Of a stretch of 64,000 nt of DNA, positions 57,159-64,000 are shown piece after piece. Under the pieces are notes generated by a model. That model made no database searches. It had not been told where the DNA came from and was given only the letters and a program-made list of their open reading frames with translations. The DNA is from DATLLN01 sp963720885. Its GTDB lineage: Bacteria > Actinomycetota > Thermoleophilia > Gaiellales > JAICJC01. The stretch is taken from positions 310,001 to 374,000 of the forward strand of contig CAVRGW010000004.1 in the NCBI GenBank assembly GCA_963720885.1. The letters are read 5' to 3'. Every line of letters begins with the position of its first letter. Within the stretch, counting starts at the first letter, position 1. The position numbers were made by a program, and so were the translations under genes.

Positions 57159-57566
57159 GTGCCGGACACGCCACGCATCGGGCGCGAGCAGCTTGCGGAC
57201 GTCGCGCGGTTCCGGCTGGCGCTGCGCCACTTCGAGCACCGCACCGCCCAGGCGGTCAAGCGATGCGGGCTGACGCCGCAGCGCTACCTGCTGCTGCTGG
57301 TTGTCGAGACCACCCGTGAGCGAGGCGATGCCACGGTGTCCAGCATCGCCCGCGACCTGGAGATGCCGCAGACCACGGTCACCGATCTGGTGGCGCGCGC
57401 TGTCGACATCGGGCTGCTCGACCGCACCGCGGGCGCCGACGGCAGGGTCAGCCACATCGGGTTGACGGCGGAGGGCCGGCGGCGGCTGCTGGACGCCGTC
57501 GATGCGCTCCGGGCGGAGCGCTCGCAGCTCCGCCAGACGCTGGTCGAGCTGACGAACCTGATCTGA
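57159..57566 (+). CDS. MarR-family transcriptional regulator
   Basis: A 135-residue winged-helix dimer. The DNA-binding helix-turn-helix and wing are VSSIARDLEMPQTTVTDLVA, ARAVDIGLLDRTAG, DGRVSHIGLTAEGRRRL. Helix 1 contains FRLALRHFEHRTAQAVKRCG. It is divergent from the 95-aa gene with a palindromic operator between them, so it likely represses its own promoter and that gene. The GTG at 57159 is the most likely start. A long open frame joins it with the UdgX fragment, but by chance. Confidence 0.88.
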   Translation: MPDTPRIGREQLADVARFRLALRHFEHRTAQAVKRCGLTPQRYLLLLVVETTRERGDATVSSIARDLEMPQTTVTDLVARAVDIGLLDRTAGADGRVSHIGLTAEGRRRLLDAVDALRAERSQLRQTLVELTNLI

Positions 57567-57583
57567 CAGGCGCTGGTCGGATG

Positions 57584-57595
57584 CCCCGTCCGGGG
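57584..57595. terminator. Short convergent hairpin
   Basis: CCCCG-tc-CGGGG (57584-57588, 57591-57595) lies between the convergent MarR and TOPRIM genes. Short stem, no U-tract. Confidence 0.35.
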
Positions 57596-57607
57596 GTATT
57601 CGGCGGG

Positions 57608-58165
57608 TCAGACGTGGGACAGCGCGACGTCCAGGGGACGTGGGACGCAATCCAGCTCGAGCGCCTGCACCAGCAGCCGCGCGTATCGCACCTTGCGGCC
57701 CCCGCCGCTGCCCATAAACCTGCGGAGCTGCTCGTGCAGCGGCCGGCCCCTCCACGCAGGCTGTTTCTGCATCGTGCGGAACGGCCCCAGATCGCCCTGG
57801 ACGGCTAGCACCTGCTCGACCCGCCCGGGCCCGAGCGCGCGGATCAGCTCGTCCTCGAGGTCGGCTTCGCAGACGCCGAACCCCAGCCGCTCCATCCCCT
57901 TGCGGGTCAGGCCTGCGCCGAGTCCGGCACGCTCGAGGCCGAGCCGGTAGTCGCGCTCCGCGCCGGCGTCGCACACCCCGGCGAGTCTGATCCCCAGGCC
58001 GTCGGGCCCGTACCGGCTCAGGTAGCGACCGATCGCCTGGGCGCCGCCGATCGGCACAACGGCTACGCCCTCGGCCGCCAGATCGCGGCCGCGGCGCTCG
58101 GCCACGGCCTCCAGGGCGCGCTGGTCGCTGACGCCCTCGACGAGGATCACGGCCTGCCGGTGCAT
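57608..58165 (-). CDS. TOPRIM-domain nucleotidyltransferase-like protein (OLD-type)
   Basis: A 185-residue protein that begins with the TOPRIM motif AVILVEGVSDQRALEAVAER (Glu near residue 9) and continues with IRLAGVCDAGAERDYR, the second acidic motif. The size corresponds to the free-standing TOPRIM domain of OLD-like nucleases, with no ATPase attached. It may act in DNA repair, fitting its divergent position with a LigD polymerase gene. Start chosen at ATG 58165. Function is otherwise unknown. Confidence 0.75.
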   Translation of the reverse strand: MHRQAVILVEGVSDQRALEAVAERRGRDLAAEGVAVVPIGGAQAIGRYLSRYGPDGLGIRLAGVCDAGAERDYRLGLERAGLGAGLTRKGMERLGFGVCEADLEDELIRALGPGRVEQVLAVQGDLGPFRTMQKQPAWRGRPLHEQLRRFMGSGGGRKVRYARLLVQALELDCVPRPLDVALSHV

Positions 58166-58184
58166 GGCCGTATCATTTCCTCCG

Positions 58185-59201
58185 ATGGCCGAAACCGCGA
58201 GAGTCGATGTCGAGGCGGCGGGCCGGACGATCTCGGTCTCCAACCCGCAGAAGGTGTTCTTCCCGGAGCGGGGCGAGACCAAGATCGACCTGATCCGCTA
58301 CTTCCTGGCGGTCGAGGAGCCGGCCATGCGTGCGCTCGGCGGGCGGCCCGTCCTGCTGGAGCGCTACCCGGACGGCGCCGGGGGATCGTCGTTCTTCCAG
58401 AAACGTGTGCCCAAGAACGCGCCCGACTGGCTGGAGACGACCACGGTGCAGACGCCCAACGGCACGCCGTCGCAGGCCCTGGTTGCGGCGGACGTCGCCC
58501 ACCTGGTCTGGGCGATCAACTTCGGGACGATCGGGATGCACGTGTGGCCCTACCACGCCGACGACCCCGATCACGCGGACGAGCTGCGGCTGGACATCGA
58601 CCCGTCGCCCGGCGTGACGTTCGCGATGGTGCAGGAGGCGGCGTCGGAGGTGCGGCGGCTGCTCGACGAGTTCGGCATCGAGGGCGGCCCCAAGACCACG
58701 GGGCGAAACGGCATCCACGTCTACGTGCGGCTGGTGCCGGATCACGATTCGTATGCCGTCCGGGCCGCCGCCGTCGCCGTCGCCCGGGAGCTCGAGCGGC
58801 GCCGGCCGGATCTGATCACGGCGGCGTGGTGGAAGGAGGAGCGCGGCACCCGGGTCTTCATCGACTTCAACCAGAACGCGCCCCACAAGACCGTGCTCGG
58901 GGCGTGGACTGTGCGGCCCCGGCCCGGAGCGCAGGTCTCGACGCCGTTCAGGTGGGACGAGCTCGAGGCGATCGTGCCCGACGAGCTGACCATCGCAACG
59001 GTGCCCGAGCGGGTGGCGGCCGGCGGCGATCCGTGGGAGCCGCTGAGCGCGGCGCCGCAGCGTCTGGAACCACTGCTCGAGCTGCACGAGCGGGATATGG
59101 CCGCCGGGCTGATGGACGCGCCGTGGCCGCCGGTCTACCCGAAGATGCCGAACGAGCCGCCCCGTGTTGCGCCCAGCCGCGCGCGCAACCCCGCCGACTG
59201 A
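58185..59201 (+). CDS. Second LigD-type DNA polymerase/primase domain protein
   Basis: A 338-residue PolDom protein like the one at 21581-22495 but more divergent. It has ISVSNPQKVFFPERGETKID, LLERYPDGAGGSSFFQKRVP, the catalytic RLDIDPSPG acidic pair, TTGRNGIHVYVRLVPDHDS and FIDFNQNAPHKTV. It presumably fills ends in double-strand break repair. The ATG at 58185 follows TATCAT (58171-58176), a leaderless layout shared with the divergent TOPRIM gene. No ligase or Ku is adjacent. Confidence 0.9.
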   Translation: MAETARVDVEAAGRTISVSNPQKVFFPERGETKIDLIRYFLAVEEPAMRALGGRPVLLERYPDGAGGSSFFQKRVPKNAPDWLETTTVQTPNGTPSQALVAADVAHLVWAINFGTIGMHVWPYHADDPDHADELRLDIDPSPGVTFAMVQEAASEVRRLLDEFGIEGGPKTTGRNGIHVYVRLVPDHDSYAVRAAAVAVARELERRRPDLITAAWWKEERGTRVFIDFNQNAPHKTVLGAWTVRPRPGAQVSTPFRWDELEAIVPDELTIATVPERVAAGGDPWEPLSAAPQRLEPLLELHERDMAAGLMDAPWPPVYPKMPNEPPRVAPSRARNPAD

Positions 59202-59204
59202 TCC

Positions 59205-59657
59205 CTAGTCCCGTGCTCCGTACTCGACGCGGGGGAAGGGCCAGTCGCGCTCGAGCCACTCGGACACCGCGTGATACAGCGGGGCATCGAGGTCGGCCCT
59301 GGCCTCGGTTACCCAGGAGCTGACGTTGGCCGCGCTTGGGTCGGCGGCGAGCGGGTAGATGTAGACGCAGCCGACGACGTCGTCGTCCGGATCGAGCACG
59401 GTGTAGGTGAACCCGCGACGCGTCTGGAAGTCCTTGTCGTGCCGGATCAGGTCGGCCAGGTTCTGGTCGAGCGTCATCTCGTGGGGCCAGTTGCCCTGCT
59501 GGAACCCCGGCGTGCGATGGATGTGCTCCATCGACCCGGACCACGCGGCGTGGTCGCGGGCGTTGTGCTCACCCGTCAGCGGCTCCAGCCGGAACCCGGG
59601 GCCGTCGAGTGCGACCGGCGGCACGAAATCGTCGGGGACGAAGGACGGTTCGGTCAT
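59205..59657 (-). CDS. GNAT-family N-acetyltransferase
   Basis: A 150-residue protein with an acetyltransferase fold. The first beta strand is GFRLEPLTGEHN, with later strands GFTYTVLDPDDDVVGCVYIY. Motif A is atypical (PLAADPSAANVSSWVTEARA). The acceptor is unknown. Leaderless promoter TAAGCT 6 nt before the ATG, divergent from an EamA transporter gene. Confidence 0.7.
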   Translation of the reverse strand: MTEPSFVPDDFVPPVALDGPGFRLEPLTGEHNARDHAAWSGSMEHIHRTPGFQQGNWPHEMTLDQNLADLIRHDKDFQTRRGFTYTVLDPDDDVVGCVYIYPLAADPSAANVSSWVTEARADLDAPLYHAVSEWLERDWPFPRVEYGARD

Positions 59658-59663
59658 GGCGGC

Positions 59664-59683
59664 AGCTTACCGGTGCGTAGACT
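59664..59683. promoter_or_regulatory. Divergent leaderless promoters (GNAT and EamA genes)
   Basis: Minus strand: TAAGCT (59669-59664), 6 nt before the ATG at 59657. Plus strand: TAGACT (59678-59683), 8 nt before the ATG at 59692. Confidence 0.5.
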
Positions 59684-59691
59684 CGTTTCCG

Positions 59692-60513
59692 ATGACGGTC
59701 GCGCTAGGACTGTTCGCCGCCGTCGGGTGGGCGTTCGTGACGCTCCGGCTGGCGAGCGTCAGCCGCGGCCTCGACCCGGCGGTGGGGATGCTCGTGCTGC
59801 TCGCCTCCAGCCTGGTGCTGACGGCCCCGCTGGGACTCGCGCTGGACGGCCTGCCGCCGGCGGATGGCCGGGGGCTCGGCGCCGCGGCCGTCGCCGGACT
59901 GCTCGAGATGACCGGCTTCCTCTGCTACCTGAAGGCGGTGCAGCGCGGCTCGATGGCGGTGATCGCACCGCTGATCGGGCTGGAGGGGGGCGTCGCCGCG
60001 GTGATCGCGGTGATCGGCGGCGAGGCCGTCAGCGCGACGCTGGCGATCGGGATCGTGATGGCCGCCGTCGGGACCTCGCTGGCGTGCGCTGCACCCGGCG
60101 AGCGCACCGCGGCGGGCGCCGGGTGGGCGCTGCTCGCCGGCCTGCAGTTCGGCGTCATGCTCACGCTGTTCGGGGCGACCGACGAGCTCGGGGCGTTCAA
60201 CGCCGTGACCGTCGCCCGTCTGACCGCGCTCGCCGTGCTGCTGCCCGTGCTCGCGGTCCGCGGTTGGCGGCCGACCCCGCGGCCGGTGCTCCGGCGGATC
60301 GCCGAGTGCGGGCTGGTCGACGCGATCTCGTTCGGTGCGTTTGCAGCCGCGGCGACACGCGGGCCCGTCAGTGTCGCCTCGGTCTGCGCCGCGCAGTTCT
60401 CGACGGTCGCCGTGATCGTCGCCATCGTCGTGCTCCGCGAGCGCCCGGCGCCGGTGCAACTGGTGGGCATCGGGCTGACGCTGCTCGGCACGACCGTCCT
60501 CGCGGCCGTCTGA
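59692..60513 (+). CDS. EamA (DMT) family transporter
   Basis: A 273-residue membrane protein with ten helices in two EamA repeats (GLLEMTGFLCYLKAVQRGSM in the first, then AAATRGPVSVASVCAAQFST in the second, ending VVLRERPAPVQLVGIGLTLL). Substrate unknown; the divergent GNAT enzyme could modify the same compound, which is a guess. Confidence 0.82.
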   Translation: MTVALGLFAAVGWAFVTLRLASVSRGLDPAVGMLVLLASSLVLTAPLGLALDGLPPADGRGLGAAAVAGLLEMTGFLCYLKAVQRGSMAVIAPLIGLEGGVAAVIAVIGGEAVSATLAIGIVMAAVGTSLACAAPGERTAAGAGWALLAGLQFGVMLTLFGATDELGAFNAVTVARLTALAVLLPVLAVRGWRPTPRPVLRRIAECGLVDAISFGAFAAAATRGPVSVASVCAAQFSTVAVIVAIVVLRERPAPVQLVGIGLTLLGTTVLAAV

Positions 60514-60528
60514 GCTCTGCGCGCCGGG

Positions 60529-61209
60529 CTAGCGGCCGACGAAGGCGATCTCGAACCGGATGATCCGGGCGCCCAGGCTGGCGCCGCTGCCCTGCAGCAC
60601 CTCGACGTGCACGGTCTGACCGGCTGCTAGCTCCTCGATCCCGCTGACGTTCTGCCCGGTGAACGCCGGCGAGGGCAGCGCGGGCCCCGCGGCCGATGCG
60701 AACGCGCCGTTCGGCCCGACGATCGACGTCCGCCGATACCCGGTGGCGCTGGCGTCCCACTCGACCTCGGCGGTCACGACGTACGTGCCGGAGACGGGAG
60801 CGACGAAGCTCTCGGTGTTCGTGCCGGAGTCGTGCAGGTTGGCGGTGTCGAAGAACTCGGTATTCGCGTGCAGAACCGTGCCGGTGGCCGTCGGCACCGA
60901 CTCGGTCGACGAGTTCATCACGGAGGCAGCCGCCGCGGTCGCCAGCTTGTCGGACGTGACGGCGCCGTTGGCGATGTCCGCCGCCTTCACCTGGCCGTCG
61001 GAGATCTTCCCACTGCCGACGGCGTCCGTCCCGAGATCCGCGTTCTTGACCTCACCGTTCTTGATGTCCTGCGACTTGATCGACTCGTCGATGATCTGTC
61101 CGCTCCCGATGGTGGCCGCGGCGTACGCGGTTCCCCCGAGGGCAACGAACAGTGCGATGAGGGCGACGATCATCGCCGCGGACGGTCGCGGAACGCGGAA
61201 TCTGGTCAC
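60529..61209 (-). CDS. Exported repeat protein of Thermoleophilia type
   Basis: A 226-residue protein: N-terminal signal/membrane helix (AAMIVALIALFVALGGTAYA), a short-repeat region (ESIKSQDIKNGEVKNADLGT, then SGKISDGQVKAADIANGAVT) and a C-terminal beta domain (C1q/TNF-like; GTYVVTAEVEWDAS, FTGQNVSGIEELAAGQTVHV). I have seen this layout mostly in Solirubrobacterales-like genomes; the function is probably cell-surface or adhesion related. GTG start at 61209 with AAGGGAG upstream. Confidence 0.7.
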   Translation of the reverse strand: MTRFRVPRPSAAMIVALIALFVALGGTAYAAATIGSGQIIDESIKSQDIKNGEVKNADLGTDAVGSGKISDGQVKAADIANGAVTSDKLATAAAASVMNSSTESVPTATGTVLHANTEFFDTANLHDSGTNTESFVAPVSGTYVVTAEVEWDASATGYRRTSIVGPNGAFASAAGPALPSPAFTGQNVSGIEELAAGQTVHVEVLQGSGASLGARIIRFEIAFVGR

Positions 61210-61290
61210 GATTCTCCCTTGTGGACACCGAAGGTCACCACTGCATCGGTGCCCGGCGTAGACTCGTCCAGCCCCCGGGAGGGGGTTCCC

Positions 61291-61713
61291 TTGTCACCCG
61301 AACCCATCGAGCGCAGCACCAATCCCGGCGTCCGGCGACTGCTCAGCGAGCGGATCGATGCCCACAACCTGGAGACCACCGGGATCCGGGATTGGCACCC
61401 GCTGACGTTCATCGTCCGCGACGGGGACGGCGAGCTGGCGGGCGGCGTCGACGGCTGGGAGTGGGGCGGTACCTGCTTTGTGAACTCGCTGTGGGTGCGC
61501 GACGATCGCCGCGGGTCGGGGCTCGGCACGGCGTTGATGGATGCCATGGAGGCCGATGCGCGCCGGCTCGGCTGCACCCAGATGGTGCTCGAAACGCACA
61601 GCTTCCAGGCACCCGCGTTCTACGAGCGCCGCGGGTTCGTCCGGGCGGGCGAGGTCGCCGGCTACCCGCGCGGGGAGGCCTTCATGCTGATGGCGAAGCC
61701 GCTTGGCAGCTAG
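61291..61713 (+). CDS. GNAT-family N-acetyltransferase
   Basis: A 140-residue enzyme. The acetyl-CoA loop is VRDDRRGSGLGTALMDAMEA (R/Q-x-x-G-x-G/A), preceded by NSLWV and followed by QMVLETHSFQAPAFYERRGF. The start is a TTG with GGGAGGGGG upstream. A TAGACT box lies 26 nt upstream. Acceptor unknown. It ends where the converging acidic protein gene ends. Confidence 0.82.
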   Translation: MSPEPIERSTNPGVRRLLSERIDAHNLETTGIRDWHPLTFIVRDGDGELAGGVDGWEWGGTCFVNSLWVRDDRRGSGLGTALMDAMEADARRLGCTQMVLETHSFQAPAFYERRGFVRAGEVAGYPRGEAFMLMAKPLGS

Positions 61714-62063
61714 TCGGGCCGCCGGCTGGCGGCCGGCGCATCCTTGAGATCTGGCTCCGCGCCCTCGGGCGGCTCGGGGCCGCCATCGGTGGTCGCGTCC
61801 GCGGCGTCGCCGCCCGCCGGGTCGATACCGCCCTCGGTGGCCGGCTCGGCGGAGCCGGTCGTCTCACCCAGGACGTCGCTGCCCAGCTGCGGATCGTTCG
61901 CGAGCTGCTCGGGCGACGCGTCGGAACCGCCCAGCTCCGCGGGGACGATCCCCTCGGCCGCGGTCTCCGCCCACGGGCCCTTCTCACGCACCTCGGCGTC
62001 GTCCGGCGTCGTGCCGCCACGCTGCTCGCTCGGCTTGACCCGTTGCTCGTCGTTCTCGGTCAT
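61710..62063 (-). CDS. Acidic hydrophilic protein, 117 aa
   Basis: A disordered-looking protein rich in Glu, Asp, Gly, Pro and Ala (EKGPWAETAAEGIVPAELGG; DASPEQLANDPQLGSDVLGE), without hydrophobic segments. No family is recognised. The ATG at 62063 has a GTTG-N15-GGGTAC promoter 9 nt upstream. Confidence 0.55.
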   Translation of the reverse strand: MTENDEQRVKPSEQRGGTTPDDAEVREKGPWAETAAEGIVPAELGGSDASPEQLANDPQLGSDVLGETTGSAEPATEGGIDPAGGDAADATTDGGPEPPEGAEPDLKDAPAASRRPD

Positions 62064-62072
62064 GCGCCGGCC

Positions 62073-62097
62073 GTACCCCGCACGGCCGCCGCTCAAC
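62073..62097 (-). promoter_or_regulatory. SigB/F-like promoter (GTTG-N15-GGGTAC)
   Basis: On the minus strand GTTG (62097-62094) and GGGTAC (62078-62073) lie 15 nt apart. The -35 part overlaps the last codons of the cyclase gene. One mismatch in the -35. Confidence 0.5.
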
Positions 62098-62830
62098 CCT
62101 CGTTGCCCTTCCGCTTCCCCGACGGCGGCGCCTGCCGGAACGCGCGCTCGAGCTGGTCGGCCACCCAGTCCTCGACCCGCCGCTCGAAGTCCTTGGCCGC
62201 GCGGTCGATCCGCTTGTCGGGGGGCTGGTCGTCGCCATACTCGAGCGTCTCCAGAGGCGACGCCGCCGTCCGCCGCAGTGGCGGAAACTCCTTCGCCAGG
62301 CCGGGGGCCACCAGCTGGTAGACGGGCTCCGGGCCGTCCATGTCCGGCAGGCTGGTCGAGCCGAGCTCGATCGCCTCGGCCCGAGAGATCCCTCGGGTCG
62401 TCTCAGTCATCAGCACCTGCCCGCCGTGTCCCGCTGCGCACAGCCGCGCCGCCCGCACGACGTCGATGCCGGTGTAGCCGCCATCCGAGGTGCGGTGCGG
62501 CTCGCCGGTGTGCAGCGCCATCCGCACCCGAACCTTGGTGCCGTCCGGCCACTGCTCGAGCGCGTGGCCGAGCTGCGCCGCGATGGCGGCGGCGACTCCG
62601 GCCGGCGCCGAGCGGAAGGCGGCGAACATCGCGTCGCCCTGGCAGTCGACGACGACGCCGTTGCCCCCGGCGATCGCCTCGCGCAGCAGGCGGCGCTGGC
62701 GGTCGAGCACGTCCGGCCAGCCATCACCCAGGCGCTTGAGCAGCGCGGTCGAGCCCTCGATGTCCGAGAACAGCAGCGTCACGGTCCCTTCGGGCAGCTC
62801 GGGCGGCTGGTGATCCGGGTGGGCGCTCAT
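62093..62830 (-). CDS. Class III adenylate/guanylate cyclase-domain protein
   Basis: A 245-residue soluble protein with a single catalytic domain. It has the metal-binding start TLLFSDIEGSTALLKRLGDG, the catalytic-site strand VVVDCQGDAMFAAFRSAPAG and RVRMALHTGEPHRTSDGGYT. It then has the RVARAARLCAAGHGGQVLMT-like segment typical of Solirubrobacter/mycobacterial cyclases (here VVRAARLCAA). A helical tail extends beyond. It may make cAMP as a homodimer. Confidence 0.85.
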   Translation of the reverse strand: MSAHPDHQPPELPEGTVTLLFSDIEGSTALLKRLGDGWPDVLDRQRRLLREAIAGGNGVVVDCQGDAMFAAFRSAPAGVAAAIAAQLGHALEQWPDGTKVRVRMALHTGEPHRTSDGGYTGIDVVRAARLCAAGHGGQVLMTETTRGISRAEAIELGSTSLPDMDGPEPVYQLVAPGLAKEFPPLRRTAASPLETLEYGDDQPPDKRIDRAAKDFERRVEDWVADQLERAFRQAPPSGKRKGNEG

Positions 62831-62961
62831 TCGCTGGCTGCACCGTAGCGCCGTCGCCGACTGGGTGAAGTGGATGAGCGTTTAACCTGGCTATCCATGC
62901 GGAATCCGTGTAGCATCTCGATCCGCTGGAACCGTCGGCAAACCTCGACATTGGGGGAGCG

Positions 62962-64000
62962 ATGCATCTGAGGAACGGGCTGAGGCGCTGGCGGGTCACG
63001 TTGCCGCTGGCCGCCGTCATCGCGGCGCTGGCGGTTGCCGCCACGGCCGCCGCCGGAGGCACCGGCGTCTCGCCGACGCCGTTCGGCACGCCGACCGGCA
63101 ACATCACCGACCCAGGCCAGAACATCACCGCCGTGCGCGGCGACCGGCTGTGGGAGTGGACCGAGCAGACCCGCTCGGAGGTGCTGGCCCGGCACGGCGT
63201 TGTCGCGACCAGCCAGCCACTCGCCGCGCAGGCCGGGCTGGACATGCTGAAGCACGGCGGCAACGCCGTCGATGCGGCCGTCGCAACCGCCGCGATGCTC
63301 GGCGTCACCGAGCCGCACAGCGCGGGCATCGGCGGGGACATGTTCGCCATCTACTACTCGGCGAAGGATCACAAGCTGTACGGGCTGAACGGGGCCGGGT
63401 GGTCGCCGCAGTCCTGGACGCCCAAGTACTTCGCGGACAAGGGGCTCGACGCGGTGCCCGACTACGGCGTCGACAGCGTCACGGTGCCGGGAGCCGTCGA
63501 CGGCTGGGCCACCCTGCTCAACCGCTTCGGGACGATGAGCCTTGCGGATGTGCTGCAGCCGTCGATCGAGACGGCGAAGCAGGGGTTCGGCCTGACCGAG
63601 CGGATTCGCGGCGACTGGAACAGCTACGACCAGTTCTACGTCGACATGCTGAAGAAGGACCCGGAGTCGCGCAAGGTGTTCCTCCGCAACGGGCACGTCC
63701 CGGCGCTGTACAGCATCTTCCGCAATCCCGGGCTGGCGAAGGCGTACTCGCTGATCGCCAAGGACGGGCCGGACGCGTTCTATCGCGGGCCGATCGGCCA
63801 GGCGATCGTCAAGCGTATGAACGCGGGCGGCGCCGACTGGAAGATGTCCGATCTGAGCTCGTTCCACTCCGAGTGGGTCAACCCGATCCACTCGAACTAC
63901 AAGGGCTACGACGTCTACCAGATGCCGCCGCAGACGCAGGGCTTCGCGACGCTCGAGATGCTGAACATCCTCGAGCAGTGCGGTGCGAAGCTCGGGTACA
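62962..64000 (+). CDS. Gamma-glutamyltransferase, N-terminal part (runs off the window)
   Basis: 346 codons are visible of an Ntn-hydrolase precursor. It has a signal peptide (RVTLPLAAVIAALAVAATAA) and then the hallmark start VLARHGVVATSQPLAAQAGL, LKHGGNAVDAAVATAAMLGV, EPHSAGIGGDMFAIYY and DYGVDSVTVPGAVDGWATLL. The autocleavage Thr and the small subunit are beyond the right edge. It hydrolyses gamma-glutamyl compounds such as glutathione outside the membrane. The ATG at 62962 has TTGGGGGAG upstream. Confidence 0.92.
   Translation, partial: MHLRNGLRRWRVTLPLAAVIAALAVAATAAAGGTGVSPTPFGTPTGNITDPGQNITAVRGDRLWEWTEQTRSEVLARHGVVATSQPLAAQAGLDMLKHGGNAVDAAVATAAMLGVTEPHSAGIGGDMFAIYYSAKDHKLYGLNGAGWSPQSWTPKYFADKGLDAVPDYGVDSVTVPGAVDGWATLLNRFGTMSLADVLQPSIETAKQGFGLTERIRGDWNSYDQFYVDMLKKDPESRKVFLRNGHVPALYSIFRNPGLAKAYSLIAKDGPDAFYRGPIGQAIVKRMNAGGADWKMSDLSSFHSEWVNPIHSNYKGYDVYQMPPQTQGFATLEMLNILEQCGAKLGY

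Noticed and set aside
56532..57566. A 344-codon UdgX-MarR fusion protein
   Set aside because: The middle part is the antisense of a real minus-strand gene and the MarR gene has its own start and operator; the open frame is a chance effect of high GC.
57592..57599. GGGGTATT near the MarR/TOPRIM gap as a promoter
   Set aside because: It lies between two convergent gene ends, without a GTTT box, so nothing would be transcribed from it.
1..64000. tRNA, rRNA and insertion sequences
   Set aside because: I looked for the usual T-loop and cloverleaf patterns, rRNA segments and transposase motifs and saw none; this was by eye, so a weak tRNA could be missed.

Overview
The window is gene-dense, strongly GC-rich actinobacterial chromosome with GC-rich third codon positions. 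It is probably a soil member of Thermoleophilia (Solirubrobacter/Gaiella-like). Signs of this are two LigD-type polymerase genes, a secreted protein with 'IKS-DIKNGEVKN' style repeats plus a beta domain, an actinobacterial bc1-cox gene cluster, and two small Rho_N-like lysine-rich proteins. I saw no rRNA, tRNA, CRISPR array or insertion sequence. Taxonomy is inferred from gene content only.

Layout. 0-6 kb: start of an acyl-CoA synthetase, a Flp pilin, a secreted M6 metalloprotease, glycerol kinase and a DEAD-box helicase. 6-16.7 kb: a catabolic block (DMGDH/GcvT-type demethylase broken by many one-base insertions, choline-kinase-like protein, enolase-superfamily enzyme, methyltransferase, FAD amine oxidase, ornithine-cyclodeaminase-family protein, AraC regulator, acyl-CoA dehydrogenase, cupin dioxygenase). 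It may handle N-methylated amino or imino acids. 16.7-21 kb: Rho_N protein, DGPF protein with an ECF42-type sigma factor, 1-Cys peroxiredoxin, sulfatase. 21-28.9 kb: LigD polymerase and ligase, two paralogous SigB/SigF-type sigma factors facing each other, a series of small membrane or stress proteins, and a MEDS-HATPase regulator. 28.9-33.8 kb: a formate dehydrogenase operon whose catalytic subunit is a selenoprotein (in-frame TGA followed by a SECIS-like hairpin). 33.8-41.9 kb: a GAF-SpoIIE phosphatase and a seven-gene cytochrome bc1/cytochrome oxidase operon. 42-52 kb: MFS carrier, membrane proteins, DNA topoisomerase IB, MMPL and AI-2E transporters, and a second SpoIIE phosphatase. 52-64 kb: mixed genes, including a truncated UdgX, a MarR regulator with a clear operator, a second LigD polymerase, a class III cyclase and the start of a gamma-glutamyltransferase.

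How the genes may work together. The strongest unifying signal is a repeated promoter, GTTT-N15-17-GGG(T/C)A, placed just upstream of about 16 transcription units. This is the -35/-10 pattern of SigB/SigF general-stress sigma factors. One of the two SigB/F-type sigma genes carries such a promoter itself, suggesting autoregulation. Others precede the cytochrome oxidase operon, the selenoprotein formate dehydrogenase operon, topoisomerase IB, MMPL and MFS transporters, both Rho_N proteins and several small membrane proteins. A MEDS-HATPase (RsbW-like) protein and two SpoIIE (RsbU-like) phosphatases in the same window would be suitable partner-switch components. I therefore read much of the window as a general-stress locus that links starvation respiration (formate and cytochrome oxidase) with DNA and envelope protection. 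A second promoter type, TAnnnT 6-10 nt before a start codon with no ribosome-binding site, marks many apparently leaderless housekeeping genes.

Sequence quality. Four genes (DMGDH/GcvT, acyl-CoA dehydrogenase, cupin, sulfatase) are disrupted only by single-base insertions while their protein similarity stays intact. Residual sequencing or assembly error is the simplest explanation.
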